Positions 7,284 to 15,621 of a stretch of 37,349 nt of DNA are shown here, piece by piece. The position numbers were made by a program, and so were the translations under genes. The stretch is from Massilia sp. IC2-278 (GTDB taxonomy: Bacteria > Pseudomonadota > Gammaproteobacteria > Burkholderiales > Burkholderiaceae_D): the NCBI RefSeq assembly GCF_020708045.1, contig NZ_JAJFES010000024.1, forward strand, positions 1 through 37,349, written 5' to 3'. A model generated the notes under the pieces. That model was given only the letters and a program-made list of their open reading frames with translations, made no database searches and had not been told where the DNA came from. Every line of letters begins with the position of its first letter. The first letter of the stretch is position 1.

Positions 7284-8720
7284 TCAGGCCTGCTGGGCCA
7301 CCGGCTCGGCCTGGGTCGCCTTTTCCCGCCCGCGGCTGATGCTGTCGCCGTCCTCGCGGCGCAGGCGCCAGAAGATAATCGCCGACACCACCGTCAGCGC
7401 CGCCAGGAAATCGAAGGCGTGGTGCAGGGCGCCCGTCACCAGCACCTGGTTGGTCTGCGGCACGCGCCCAAGGAACCAGGCCGTCACCAGCGAGCCTGCC
7501 GCCAGGCCAAAGCTCATCGACAATTGCTGGAACGAGCTGGCAATCGTGCTCGCCATGCTCGAATCGCGGGTCTCGATATCGGCATAGGCCAGTGTGTTCA
7601 TGCTGGAAAACTGCAGCGAATTGAAGAAGCCCTGCATCAGGCTGATGCAGACGATGGCCGCCAGCGGCGTGCTCGGCCCGACCTGCCCGAACAGCGCAAT
7701 CGTGATGCCAATGCACAGGGTATTTGCCACCAGCACCTGACGGTAGCCGAAGCGCGCCAGCACCTTGGGCGCGATCAGCTTCATGCCCATCGCTGCTGCC
7801 GCCGAGGGCATCATCAGCAAGCCCGACTGCCAGGCCGGCAAGCCCAGGCCCAGCTGGTACAGCAGCGGTAGCAGGAAGGGCAGGCCGCCGACACCGAGGC
7901 GGGTGACGAAACCGCCGACCACGGAAATACGGAAGGTACGCACTTTCAATAAGGTCAGGCGCAGCAGCGGAAACTTGATGCGGCTGGCGTGCAGCGCATA
8001 GGTGCCGAGCAGGGCGATCGACACCACCAGCAACAGGGCCATCGTCGCGCCGCTGAGCGTGTGTTCGCCGAAGATTTCCAGCAGCCAGGACAAAATCGCG
8101 GTACCGGTGCTGAACAGGATCAGGCCGAGCACGTCGAGCGGGCGGCGCTCATCGCCGTGGTAGTCGGGCATGTGGCGCCAGACCAGGTACATGGCGATCA
8201 GGCCGAAAGGCACGTTGATGAAAAAAATTGCGCGCCAGGAGGTCCAGTGGACCATCAGGCCGCCGACGGTCGGGCCCAGCAACGGGCCGATGAGGGCAGG
8301 GATGATGACGAAGTTCATCGCCCCCAGCAGTTCGGATTTCGGGAAGGTGCGCACGATGGCCAGGCGTCCGACCGGCATCATCATGGCGCCGCCCAGGCCC
8401 TGCAGCAGGCGGGCGGCGGTCATCATCTCGGCGTTCACCGACAGGCCGCACAGCACCGAAGCGCAGGTGAAGATGCCGATCGCGGTGAGGAACACGCGGC
8501 GGGTGCCGAAGCGGTCGGCCATCCAGCCGCTGACGGGAATGCCGACGGCCAGGCCGAGGATGTAGCTGGTGACGACCGACTTCAGGCTCAGCGGGGTGAC
8601 CCCGAGGCTGGCCGCGATGCTGGGAATGGCGGTGTTGACGACCGTGGCGTCGAGCTGCTCCATGAACAGGGCAGTGGCAACCAGCCATGGCAGGTAAGTC
8701 TTGACAGCGGAACTATCCAA
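7284..8720 (-). CDS. MFS transporter, DHA2 (EmrB/QacA) family
   Basis: Proton-driven export permease of about 478 aa with fourteen predicted membrane helices. Helix 1 contains LFMEQLDATVVNTAIPSIA, the family's D1-type motif. Motif A is GWMADRFGTRRVF, and RLLQGLGGAMMMPVGR and GPLLGPTVGG (motif C region) follow. The substrate cannot be read from the sequence. The start is uncertain: a TTG at 8720 sits behind GAGGG (8730-8726), while in-frame GTG and TTG codons at 8774 and 8786 would add about 20 residues of unlikely composition. No EmrA-type partner lies next to it. Two 8-bp direct repeats just upstream (8766-8785) may be an operator. Confidence 0.9.
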   Translation of the reverse strand: MDSSAVKTYLPWLVATALFMEQLDATVVNTAIPSIAASLGVTPLSLKSVVTSYILGLAVGIPVSGWMADRFGTRRVFLTAIGIFTCASVLCGLSVNAEMMTAARLLQGLGGAMMMPVGRLAIVRTFPKSELLGAMNFVIIPALIGPLLGPTVGGLMVHWTSWRAIFFINVPFGLIAMYLVWRHMPDYHGDERRPLDVLGLILFSTGTAILSWLLEIFGEHTLSGATMALLLVVSIALLGTYALHASRIKFPLLRLTLLKVRTFRISVVGGFVTRLGVGGLPFLLPLLYQLGLGLPAWQSGLLMMPSAAAAMGMKLIAPKVLARFGYRQVLVANTLCIGITIALFGQVGPSTPLAAIVCISLMQGFFNSLQFSSMNTLAYADIETRDSSMASTIASSFQQLSMSFGLAAGSLVTAWFLGRVPQTNQVLVTGALHHAFDFLAALTVVSAIIFWRLRREDGDSISRGREKATQAEPVAQQA

Positions 8721-8765
8721 TCGGCCCTCGCACGCTTGGCGCGCGCGGGCTGCGGCGCCTGACCG

Positions 8766-8785
8766 AATTGTCACATAAATTGTCA
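8766..8785 (-). promoter_or_regulatory. Direct repeats upstream of the DHA2 exporter
   Basis: AATTGTCA occurs at 8766-8773 and again at 8778-8785, a centre-to-centre distance of 12 bp. Read on the minus strand, the second copy contains TTGACA, a perfect -35 hexamer, 61 bp before the proposed start; no good -10 follows at 17 bp. This could be an operator or part of a promoter. Confidence 0.35.
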
Positions 8786-8843
8786 AATGGTTCAGGAAGC
8801 GCCGCTTTCAAGCGGGCGCTCCCTGCAGCACCGCGGGTGGCGC

Positions 8844-9413
8844 TTAGAACTGGTAGCGCGCCTGGACAACCACGAAGTTGACGCCGCTGTTCGGCTTCTT
8901 GATGCTGCCGTTCGAGTAGTGCTGGAACTTCAGGCCCAGGTCCCACTTGTTCGTGGTGACATAGCCGATACCGAGGTGGTCGCCGAACTGGAAGGCGGTC
9001 GACAGGCGGTTGTCGCTGTTGTTATACAGTTCCGACATCAGGTTGGCGCCGATGCCGCCTTCGACGTACAGGCCGAGCTTGTCGTCGCGCTGGTAGCGGA
9101 AGACCGGGGTAATGCCGATCACGCCGATGTTCTGGTGCTGGCCATCGACATTGCGGTAGGCCGAACCGCGCCAGTAGGCGGCCGACAGATCCCAGTAGCC
9201 GCCCAGGTGGCGGCCGTTCGAGGAGAACCACTGCTTGTCCCAGTTCGACTGGACGGCCACGCGGCCCATGCGGACTTTCGATCCGGTGCCGAATTCGAAC
9301 GTGGCCGAGTCGACCCAGCCATTGTCGGCGGCAAAGGCTTGGCCAGCCGTCATCAGGACAGCGGCAGCAAGGAGACTACCAATTTTTTTATTAGAGAACA
9401 TAATTGCTTTCAT
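8844..9413 (-). CDS. pagL: PagL-like lipid A 3-O-deacylase (acyloxyacyl hydrolase family)
   Basis: Outer-membrane beta-barrel enzyme family that removes the 3-O-linked acyl chain of lipid A. The product is 189 aa with a signal peptide of about 25 residues ending AGQAFA-AD. Typical features are LGGYWDLSAAYWRG in the second strand pair, YVEGGIGANL, and near the C terminus HYSNGSIKKPN, holding the catalytic His165 and Ser167 and the conserved Asn168. The third catalytic residue (Glu140 in the Pseudomonas aeruginosa enzyme, 12 residues after the Ser) appears to be Asn179 here, within SGVNF. The final aromatic residue (RYQF) suits barrel insertion. Alternative ATG starts exist at 9431 and 9401; 9413 gives the best signal peptide. 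The gene is divergent from the dehydrogenase at 9508. Confidence 0.88.
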   Translation of the reverse strand: MKAIMFSNKKIGSLLAAAVLMTAGQAFAADNGWVDSATFEFGTGSKVRMGRVAVQSNWDKQWFSSNGRHLGGYWDLSAAYWRGSAYRNVDGQHQNIGVIGITPVFRYQRDDKLGLYVEGGIGANLMSELYNNSDNRLSTAFQFGDHLGIGYVTTNKWDLGLKFQHYSNGSIKKPNSGVNFVVVQARYQF

Positions 9414-9507
9414 GAATAGTCGCCAATCCATGTTGGCGATCGCCGAATATTTTACTGGTGTAAATGAAAACGCGTAGCGCACCACCCAAAACGGAAAAAG
9501 GAGGCGT

Positions 9508-10425
9508 ATGACTGACCCTGCCAGCCACCCTGCCGTGGCATTCCTGGGCATCGGCCTGATGGGCCAGCCGATGGCGGCGCGCCTGGCCGATGCCGGGTTT
9601 CCCCTGCACGCCTGGAACCGTAGCACAGCCAAGGCGCGCACGCTTGCCACGCATGGGGCACGCATATGCGAATCGGTTGAAGAAGCGGTGCGAGGCGTCG
9701 CAATCGTGGTTTCGATGCTGGAAGCCGGGCCGGCCGTGAGTATGACGATGGATGCGGCGCTGCCGGCCATGGCGCCGGGAACCCTGTGGATCGACATGAG
9801 TTCGACCCGGCACGACGAGGCGCTGGCCTTTCATGCGCGCCTTGGCAGGCAGGGCATGCGCTTTCTCGATGCGCCGGTGTCGGGCGGGGTGCCGGGCGCG
9901 CAGGAGGGCAAGCTGGCGATCATGGCCGGCGGCAGCCTGCATGACTTCGAGGAGGCGCTGCCGCTGTTCGAGGTACTCGGCAGCGCGCAACTGGTGGGGC
10001 CGGCTGGCAGCGGGCAGGTGGCCAAGCTGTGCAATCAACTGATCGTTGGCGCGACCCTGAACGTGGTGGCCGAGGCATTGTTGCTGGCGCAGGCGGCCGG
10101 GGCCGATCCGGCGGCGGTGCGCGAGGCGATCCGTGGCGGGTTTGCGGGCAGCAGGATTCTCGAACTGCATGGGCAGCGCATGCTGGACCGGAATTTCGTG
10201 CCGGGTGGGCAGGTGAAGAGCCAGCTCAAGGATCTACGGAATGTGCTGGCGGCGGCGGGGCAGGCGGGGGTGAGCTTGCCGATGGCTGCGGCGGCGACGC
10301 GCAGTTACGAGGCGATCGAGGCGGAGCTGGGTGGGGCGGATCACGCGGCGGCCTTGCTGGCGCTGGAGCGGATTAATCCGGAGGTGAGGTTGGGTACGGG
10401 AGAGGATCGGTTGCCGGAGGCGTGA
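9508..10425 (+). CDS. NAD(P)-dependent oxidoreductase, 3-hydroxyisobutyrate dehydrogenase family
   Basis: Soluble beta-hydroxyacid dehydrogenase of 305 aa. The Rossmann loop is FLGIGLMGQPMAARL at the N terminus, the substrate loop is DAPVSGGVPGAQEGKLAIM (about 125-143), and the catalytic Lys is in GSGQVAKLCNQLIVG (about 170). The C-terminal all-helical dimerisation domain is complete. Members act on 3-hydroxyisobutyrate, tartronate semialdehyde, succinic semialdehyde and similar compounds, and the exact substrate cannot be told. A strong AAGGAGG (9498-9504) lies only 3 bp before the ATG. The gene stands alone, divergent from the PagL-like gene, and is followed by the largest cluster of palindromic repeats. 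Confidence 0.93.
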   Translation: MTDPASHPAVAFLGIGLMGQPMAARLADAGFPLHAWNRSTAKARTLATHGARICESVEEAVRGVAIVVSMLEAGPAVSMTMDAALPAMAPGTLWIDMSSTRHDEALAFHARLGRQGMRFLDAPVSGGVPGAQEGKLAIMAGGSLHDFEEALPLFEVLGSAQLVGPAGSGQVAKLCNQLIVGATLNVVAEALLLAQAAGADPAAVREAIRGGFAGSRILELHGQRMLDRNFVPGGQVKSQLKDLRNVLAAAGQAGVSLPMAAAATRSYEAIEAELGGADHAAALLALERINPEVRLGTGEDRLPEA

Positions 10426-10452
10426 CGTTGCAGTGCGCATGAGTACGACCGC

Positions 10453-10720
10453 GTGGGCTCAAGAGCCCACCCTACGCGCGGTACCGGTACTGGTGACTTT
10501 GCGGTACGCGTGAGTACAACAGCGTGGACACGGGTGTCCACCCTACAACGGCAATGCACCGCTTTTCGTAGGGTGGGCACTTGTGCCCACGCGGTCTCAC
10601 GGGTTGAAACCCGGTGGGTTCGAGAACCCACCCTACGCAGCTGTCTCACCGGTTGAACTGTTGGTGGGTTCGAGAACCCACCCTACGCAGCGCATCGGTA
10701 GGGTGGGTACTCGTACCCAC
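10453..10720. repeat. Cluster of six palindromic repeats (copies 2-7)
   Basis: This 324-bp gene-free stretch (10426-10749) between convergent genes holds six palindromes: 10453-10475 (arm GTGGGCTC), 10524-10546 (GTGGACAC), 10568-10590 (GTGGGCAC), 10614-10636 (GTGGGTTC), 10664-10686 (GTGGGTTC) and 10698-10720 (GTGGGTAC). Each arm is followed by a 2-bp loop and its exact reverse complement, with CCTAC or GTAGG on one side. Orientation runs reverse, reverse, forward, reverse, reverse, forward. Copies 4-7 also share a flank of the type CTCACSGSTTGAA. Nothing else is visible in the stretch. Confidence 0.9.
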
Positions 10721-10749
10721 CGGAACTCACCGCTTGAAATCCGGCGCCG

Positions 10750-11943
10750 TCACGCTGCCGGCAAACTCATCTCCACCAGCCGCGCCCAATAACTCGCCCC
10801 GATCGGCAGCAAGTCATCGTTGAAGTCATAGCTGCCATTGTGCAGCTGGCAAGGCCCGAGTCCGTGCCCACCCGCGCGGTGCTCGCCGTCGCCGTTGCCG
10901 ATGAACACATAACACCCTGGCTTAGCTTGCAGCATGAAGGCGAAATCTTCCGCGCCCATGGTCGGTTCGACCGCCGTGTTCACGGCCGCCGGCCCCACCA
11001 CCGCGCGCATCGCCTCGACCGCAAACGCGGTCTTTTCCGGATCGTTGATCAGCGGCGGGTAATTGCGCTTGAAGCCGAAGTCGACGGTCGCATTGAACCC
11101 CGCCGCCACACCCGCCGCCATCGCCTCCATGCGCTCCTGGATGAGGTCCAGCACTTCAGTAGAGAAGGTGCGCACGGTGCCGATCAGCACCGCTTCGTCG
11201 GGAATCACATTCGTGGCGCTGCCCGCGTGAATTTGCGTGATCGACAACACCGCCGTTTCCAGCGGGTTCTTTTCGCGCGAGATAATGGTTTGCCAGGCTT
11301 GCGCAATCTGCACCGCCACCATCACCGGGTCGATGCCGCGGTGCGGTTGCGCGGCGTGCGCGCCCTTGCCCTTCACCGTCACGCGGAACTCGTTACTGGA
11401 TGCCATCATCGGCCCCGGGATCACGCCGAAGCTGCCCGCCGGCAGGCCCGGCCAGTTGTGCATGCCGTACACGGCGTCCATCGGGAACTGGTCGAACAGG
11501 CCATCCTCGATCATCTTGCGGGCGCCCGCGCCGCCTTCTTCGGCGGGTTGGAAAATCAAGTACACCGTGCCGTCGAAGTTGCGGTGACGCGACAAATAGT
11601 GGGCTGCGCCCAGCAACATCGCGGTATGACCGTCGTGACCGCATGCATGCATCTTGCCGGGGTGGCGCGACGCATGGTCAAATGTGTTGAGTTCCTGCAT
11701 GGGCAGCGCGTCCATGTCGGCACGCAGGCCGATCGCACGCGGCGAGTTGCCGTTCTTGATGATGCCGACCACGCCGGTGATGCCCAGCCCGCGCACGACG
11801 GGAATGCCCCATTCGGTCAGGCGCGCAGCCACCGTGTCGGCGGTGCGTTGTTCTTCGTAGCAGAGTTCCGGATGGGCGTGGATGTCGCGCCGGATCTGTT
11901 CCAGTTCGGTCTGGAAAGCGAGGATAGGTTCTACCAGTCTCAT
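10750..11943 (-). CDS. M20-family amidohydrolase (hippurate hydrolase/IAA-amino acid hydrolase-like)
   Basis: Metal-dependent amidohydrolase of 397 aa that cleaves N-acyl amino acids. Metal-site motifs are GLRADMDALPM (about residue 75), HACGHDGHTAML (about 100), the catalytic Glu pair in EEGGAGARKMI (about 135), HNWPGLPAGSFG and the C-terminal AEDFAFMLQ. The central dimerisation domain is present (KGKGAHAAQPHRGIDP). The start at 11943 is supported by GGGAG followed by 6 bp and ATG. The frame continues far upstream but through the inverted-repeat element and an overlapping gene on the other strand, so the longer form is rejected. Substrate specificity (hippurate, indole-acetyl amino acids, other acyl amino acids) cannot be read. 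It is transcribed away from the molybdopterin oxidoreductase gene. Confidence 0.93.
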   Translation of the reverse strand: MRLVEPILAFQTELEQIRRDIHAHPELCYEEQRTADTVAARLTEWGIPVVRGLGITGVVGIIKNGNSPRAIGLRADMDALPMQELNTFDHASRHPGKMHACGHDGHTAMLLGAAHYLSRHRNFDGTVYLIFQPAEEGGAGARKMIEDGLFDQFPMDAVYGMHNWPGLPAGSFGVIPGPMMASSNEFRVTVKGKGAHAAQPHRGIDPVMVAVQIAQAWQTIISREKNPLETAVLSITQIHAGSATNVIPDEAVLIGTVRTFSTEVLDLIQERMEAMAAGVAAGFNATVDFGFKRNYPPLINDPEKTAFAVEAMRAVVGPAAVNTAVEPTMGAEDFAFMLQAKPGCYVFIGNGDGEHRAGGHGLGPCQLHNGSYDFNDDLLPIGASYWARLVEMSLPAA

Positions 11944-11973
11944 CTTGTTCTCCCTAGCAGCATGGTGTTCAAC

Positions 11974-12133
11974 TAAGTACTCGACCGGAAATAAATGTGA
12001 GTTTTGGCAAACAGAACCGGATGCGGTGCAAGGCGGCGAGCGCGCCGCAGTGCGAGCACTGCAAGCACGAGCCAACGCAGCAACGCGCCGGTTATGGCAG
12101 CCAAAAACACATTTATTTATGGGTGAGTACTTA
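11974..12133. mobile_element. Inverted-repeat element of 160 bp (MITE-like), non-coding
   Basis: The 331-bp space between the M20 gene and the oxidoreductase gene holds an element with about 35-bp imperfect terminal inverted repeats. The left arm reads TAAGTACTC (11974-11982), six differing bases, AAATAAATGTG (11989-11999) and TTTTGGC. The right arm repeats the same three blocks in reverse complement, ending GAGTACTTA (12125-12133). The inner 90 bp is GC-rich with smaller dyads such as AGTGCGAGCACT. There is no open frame of note and no clear target-site duplication. A MITE or a large stem-loop regulatory element are both possible. Confidence 0.6.
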
Positions 12134-12274
12134 AGCCTATTAAAACCATTGTAGCCCTTGTCACCAGATGAAATCCAGCCCGGCAGGAAAAGCCGGACCG
12201 GTCCGCAACGAAGCCAGCCGGAATCGGATAAAGTATTGGTTTCTCGACGTTTTTTTCCCTGGAACTGATTCAGA

Positions 12275-14383
12275 ATGAGCATCACCCAAGTCCGCGCCGC
12301 CTGCCCCCACGATTGCCCCGATACCTGCGCCATCCTCGTTACCGTCGAGGACGGCGTGGCCACCGCGGTGCGTGGCGACCCGGACCATCCGACTACCGCC
12401 GGCGTGCTCTGCACCAAGGTCTCGCGCTACGTCGAGCGCACCTATTCGCCGGACCGCGTGCTGCATCCGATGCGCCGCGTCGGCAAGAAGGGCGAGGGCA
12501 AGTTCGAGCAGATCACTTGGGACGAGGCGCTGGACGAGATCGCCGCGCGCCTGAAGCCGATTGCCGAACGCGACCCGCAAGCCATCCTCCCGTACAGCTA
12601 TTGCGGCACCATGGGCCTGGTGCAGGGCGAGTCGATGTCGCTGCGTTTCTTCAACCAGCTCGGCGCCTCGCTGCTCGACCGCACCATCTGCGCCACCGCC
12701 GGCTTTACCGGCTACAAGTACACGATTGGCGCCTCGATCGGCACCGACATGGAACAGTTCCAGGATGCCAAGCTGATCCTGATCTGGGGCGGCAATCCGA
12801 TCGCCTCGAACCTGCACTTCTGGATGCGCGCCCAGGAAGCCAAGCGCCGCGGCGCCAGGCTGATCGCCATCGATCCCTACCGCTCGCTGACGGCCGAGAA
12901 GTGCCACCAGCACATTGCCCTGCTGCCTGGTACGGACTCGGCGCTGGCGCTGGGCCTGATGCACGTGCTGATCGCGGAAGACCTGCTCGACCACGACTAC
13001 ATCGCCAGCTATACCCTCGGCTTCGACCAGCTGAAGGAGCGCGCCGCCGAATGGACGCCGGAACGCACCGCCGACACCTGCGGCATCAGCGCCCAGGAAG
13101 TGGTCGACCTGGCACGCCTGTACGGCGAAACCGCGAAGCGCGGCGAGCCGGTGGCGATCCGCTGCAACTACGGCGTACAGCGCGCAAAGGGCGGCGGCAT
13201 GGCCGTGCGCAACATGAGCTGCCTGCCGGCCCTGGTCGGCGCCTGGCGCCATGCGGCCGGCGGCATCCAGCTGTCGACCTCGGGCTCGTTCCCGGCAAAC
13301 CGCGCCGTGCTGCAGCGCCCGGACCTGCTGGCCGGCCGCAAGACCCGCACCATCAACATGACCACCATCGGCGACGATTTGCTGAAAGAGGCCTCGCCGG
13401 AATTCGGCCCGAAAGTCGAGGTCGTGATCGTCTATAACGCCAATCCGCTGGCGATTGCCCCGGATTCGGCCAAGGTGCAGGCCGGCTTCGAGCGCGAAGA
13501 CCTTTTCACGGTGGTGATGGAACAGTTCCGCACCGACAGTGCCGACTACGCCGACATCCTGCTGCCAGCCACCACCCAGCTGGAACACGTCGATGCGCAC
13601 CTGGCCTATGGCCACCTGTACATGATGGCGAACAACGCGGCAATTGCGCCGCTGGGCGAAGCCAAGCCGAATACGGAAATCTTCCGCCTGCTGGCCGCGC
13701 GCATGGGCTTCGACGATCCCTGCTTCCGGGAGAGCGACGAGGAACTGGCTGCCCAGGCCTTCGACAAGAACCACGTCCGCGCGATCCACTTCGACTGGGA
13801 ATCGCTGAAGCAGAAGGGCTGGCAAAAACTGAACATGCCGGACGCGCCGTTTGCCGAGGGCGGTTTCCCGACCCCATCGGGCAAGTGCGAGTTCTATTCG
13901 AGCACGATGGAACGCGACGGTCTCGACCCGCTGCCGGCGTATATCGCGCCGTATGAATCGGTGGCGTCGAACCCGCAATTGGCAAAGAAATATCCGCTGG
14001 CGATGATTTCTCCGCCGGCACGGAACTTCCTGAACTCAACCTTTGTCAATGTACAGAGCCTGCGTGCAACCGAGGGCGAGCCGCACCTCGACATGCACCC
14101 GAACGACGCCGCCCCGCGCGGCATCGCCCATGGTGACATGGCACGTATTTTCAACGACCGCGGCTCGTTTGTTGCCAAGGCGCGCGTGACCGAGAAAGCG
14201 CGACCGGGCCTCGTGGTGGGCTTGTCGATCTGGTGGAAGAAACTCGCCAGCGACGGCAAGAACGCCAATGAAGTCACCAGCCAGCGCCTGACCGACATGG
14301 GCAGGGCGCCCACTTTCTACGACACCCTGGTGCAGGTCGAAAAGGCCGCGCCCCGACCCGGACATGAAGAAACTACTTCTTAG
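12275..14383 (+). CDS. Molybdopterin oxidoreductase (DMSO reductase superfamily), lone catalytic subunit
   Basis: Predicted bis-molybdopterin-guanine-dinucleotide enzyme of 702 aa. The N-terminal [4Fe-4S] site is Cys10-x3-Cys14-x3-Cys18-x27-Cys46. Cys139 in RTICATAGFTGY falls where NapA-type nitrate reductases have the molybdenum-ligand Cys, so a Cys ligand is inferred. The dinucleotide-binding regions include IWGGNPIASNLHFW and YNANPLAIAPDS, and the C-terminal molydopterin-binding domain contains ISPPARNFLNSTF. There is no twin-arginine signal, so it is probably cytoplasmic. No iron-sulfur or membrane-anchor subunit and no chaperone gene are adjacent, which is typical of uncharacterised members. 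The substrate is unknown. The start at 12275 has only a weak ribosome site. The stop overlaps the next gene by 20 bp. Confidence 0.92.
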   Translation: MSITQVRAACPHDCPDTCAILVTVEDGVATAVRGDPDHPTTAGVLCTKVSRYVERTYSPDRVLHPMRRVGKKGEGKFEQITWDEALDEIAARLKPIAERDPQAILPYSYCGTMGLVQGESMSLRFFNQLGASLLDRTICATAGFTGYKYTIGASIGTDMEQFQDAKLILIWGGNPIASNLHFWMRAQEAKRRGARLIAIDPYRSLTAEKCHQHIALLPGTDSALALGLMHVLIAEDLLDHDYIASYTLGFDQLKERAAEWTPERTADTCGISAQEVVDLARLYGETAKRGEPVAIRCNYGVQRAKGGGMAVRNMSCLPALVGAWRHAAGGIQLSTSGSFPANRAVLQRPDLLAGRKTRTINMTTIGDDLLKEASPEFGPKVEVVIVYNANPLAIAPDSAKVQAGFEREDLFTVVMEQFRTDSADYADILLPATTQLEHVDAHLAYGHLYMMANNAAIAPLGEAKPNTEIFRLLAARMGFDDPCFRESDEELAAQAFDKNHVRAIHFDWESLKQKGWQKLNMPDAPFAEGGFPTPSGKCEFYSSTMERDGLDPLPAYIAPYESVASNPQLAKKYPLAMISPPARNFLNSTFVNVQSLRATEGEPHLDMHPNDAAPRGIAHGDMARIFNDRGSFVAKARVTEKARPGLVVGLSIWWKKLASDGKNANEVTSQRLTDMGRAPTFYDTLVQVEKAAPRPGHEETTS

Positions 14384-15485
14384 ACTACCCCGACTCTTCC
14401 GGCCTGCGCTCATTGCGGGCGCTGCCGCCGGAATGCTTGCCAGTTGTTCTACTCTGAATTACTACACCCAGGCGGCGCAAGGCCAGCTTGAACTCCTCTC
14501 CGATGCAAGGCCAATCGACGACTGGTTGACCGATCCCACCACGAAAACCTCGCTGCGCCACCGTCTGGAGACGGCGCGCCAGATCCGCCTGTTCGCGGTC
14601 CAGAAAATGGGCTTGCCCGACAACGGCAGCTACAAGAACTACGCTGCATTGAAACGCCAGTACGTGCTGTGGAACGTAGTGGCCACTCCCGAGCTGTCGC
14701 TCAAACCCCTGCAATGGTGCTTCCCGGTGGCCGGCTGCGTGAACTACCGCGGCTACTACAACAAGGCCGATGCCCAGGCCTATGCCAAGGAATTGCGCGA
14801 CCAAGGCCGCGACGTCGAGGTCGGCGGCGTCAGCGCCTATTCCACCCTCGGCTGGTTCAGCGATCCGCTAATCTCGACCTTCATCAACTACCCCGACGCC
14901 GAACTGGCGCGCCTGATCTTCCACGAGCTGGCGCACCAGGTGGTGTACGTGCCGGGCGACTCGCGCTTCAACGAGTCCTTTGCCAGCGCTGTCGAAGAAG
15001 CGGGTGTGGAAATGTGGCTGGAAAAATTCGGCAACCCGGCGATGCGCGATGCCTACGAGCGCTATTCGGTGCGGCGCAAGGGCTTCCTCGAACTGCTGCT
15101 GAAATACCGGCGCGAACTCGAGCGTACCTATGCATCCCCGGTCGGCGATGAGGACAAACGTATCGCCAAGGCGAAATTGTTCATGGGGCTGAAAGATGAA
15201 TACCAGGTGCTGAAAGCGCAGTGGGGCGGCTATGCCGGCTACGACCGCTTCTTTGCCGAGCCGCTGTCGAATGCCCACCTGGCGTCGATTGCCACCTATA
15301 ACGACTACGTGCCGGCCTTCCGCGCGATGCTGCGCCGTGACAAGGATTTCCGGAAGTTCTACCGGGAAGTCACGCAGCTGTCGAAGCGCGACAAGTCGGA
15401 GCGAACGGCGGCGCTGAAGGTGTTCGATGCCGCCGTGCCAAGCGGGCCGGTCATGGTGCAACGCACCAATGCGGCGATGCCGTAA
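14364..15485 (+). CDS. Predicted lipoprotein zinc aminopeptidase (COG4324 type)
   Basis: Probable membrane-attached metallopeptidase of 373 aa. A lipoprotein signal ends at LASC with the lipidated Cys28. The zinc motif is HELAHQ with His187, Glu188 and His191, and the following VPGDSRFNESFAS and VEEAG region (about 213) should supply the third ligand. Upstream WCFPVAGCVNYRGYYNKADA and GGVSAYSTLGWFSDP are characteristic of this predicted aminopeptidase family. The ATG at 14364 lies within the last 20 bp of the oxidoreductase gene in another frame, so the two are likely co-translated, although no functional link is known. Activity is inferred from motif only. Confidence 0.9.
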   Translation: MKKLLLRLPRLFRPALIAGAAAGMLASCSTLNYYTQAAQGQLELLSDARPIDDWLTDPTTKTSLRHRLETARQIRLFAVQKMGLPDNGSYKNYAALKRQYVLWNVVATPELSLKPLQWCFPVAGCVNYRGYYNKADAQAYAKELRDQGRDVEVGGVSAYSTLGWFSDPLISTFINYPDAELARLIFHELAHQVVYVPGDSRFNESFASAVEEAGVEMWLEKFGNPAMRDAYERYSVRRKGFLELLLKYRRELERTYASPVGDEDKRIAKAKLFMGLKDEYQVLKAQWGGYAGYDRFFAEPLSNAHLASIATYNDYVPAFRAMLRRDKDFRKFYREVTQLSKRDKSERTAALKVFDAAVPSGPVMVQRTNAAMP

Positions 15486-15621
15486 AGCCTGTGCGCGAGG
15501 GTGCCGTAGAGTCCCTGTTCCAATTAAGGCAAAAGCGCTTGCATAGGAGCGCGCTGCCCGATAGCATCATATGCGGCAATAGCAAAGGCATAAGCACGCA
15601 CGTTCGGTTTTCAAATATAAT

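Noticed and set aside
10453..10720. The repeat cluster as a CRISPR array
   Set aside because: Units are palindromes of differing sequence in both orientations with irregular spacing (about 12-70 bp), and no cas gene is present.
12161..13978. Minus-strand frame of about 600 codons opposite the molybdopterin oxidoreductase
   Set aside because: Antisense shadow with low-complexity composition; the plus-strand gene has a complete iron-sulfur motif and normal codon use.
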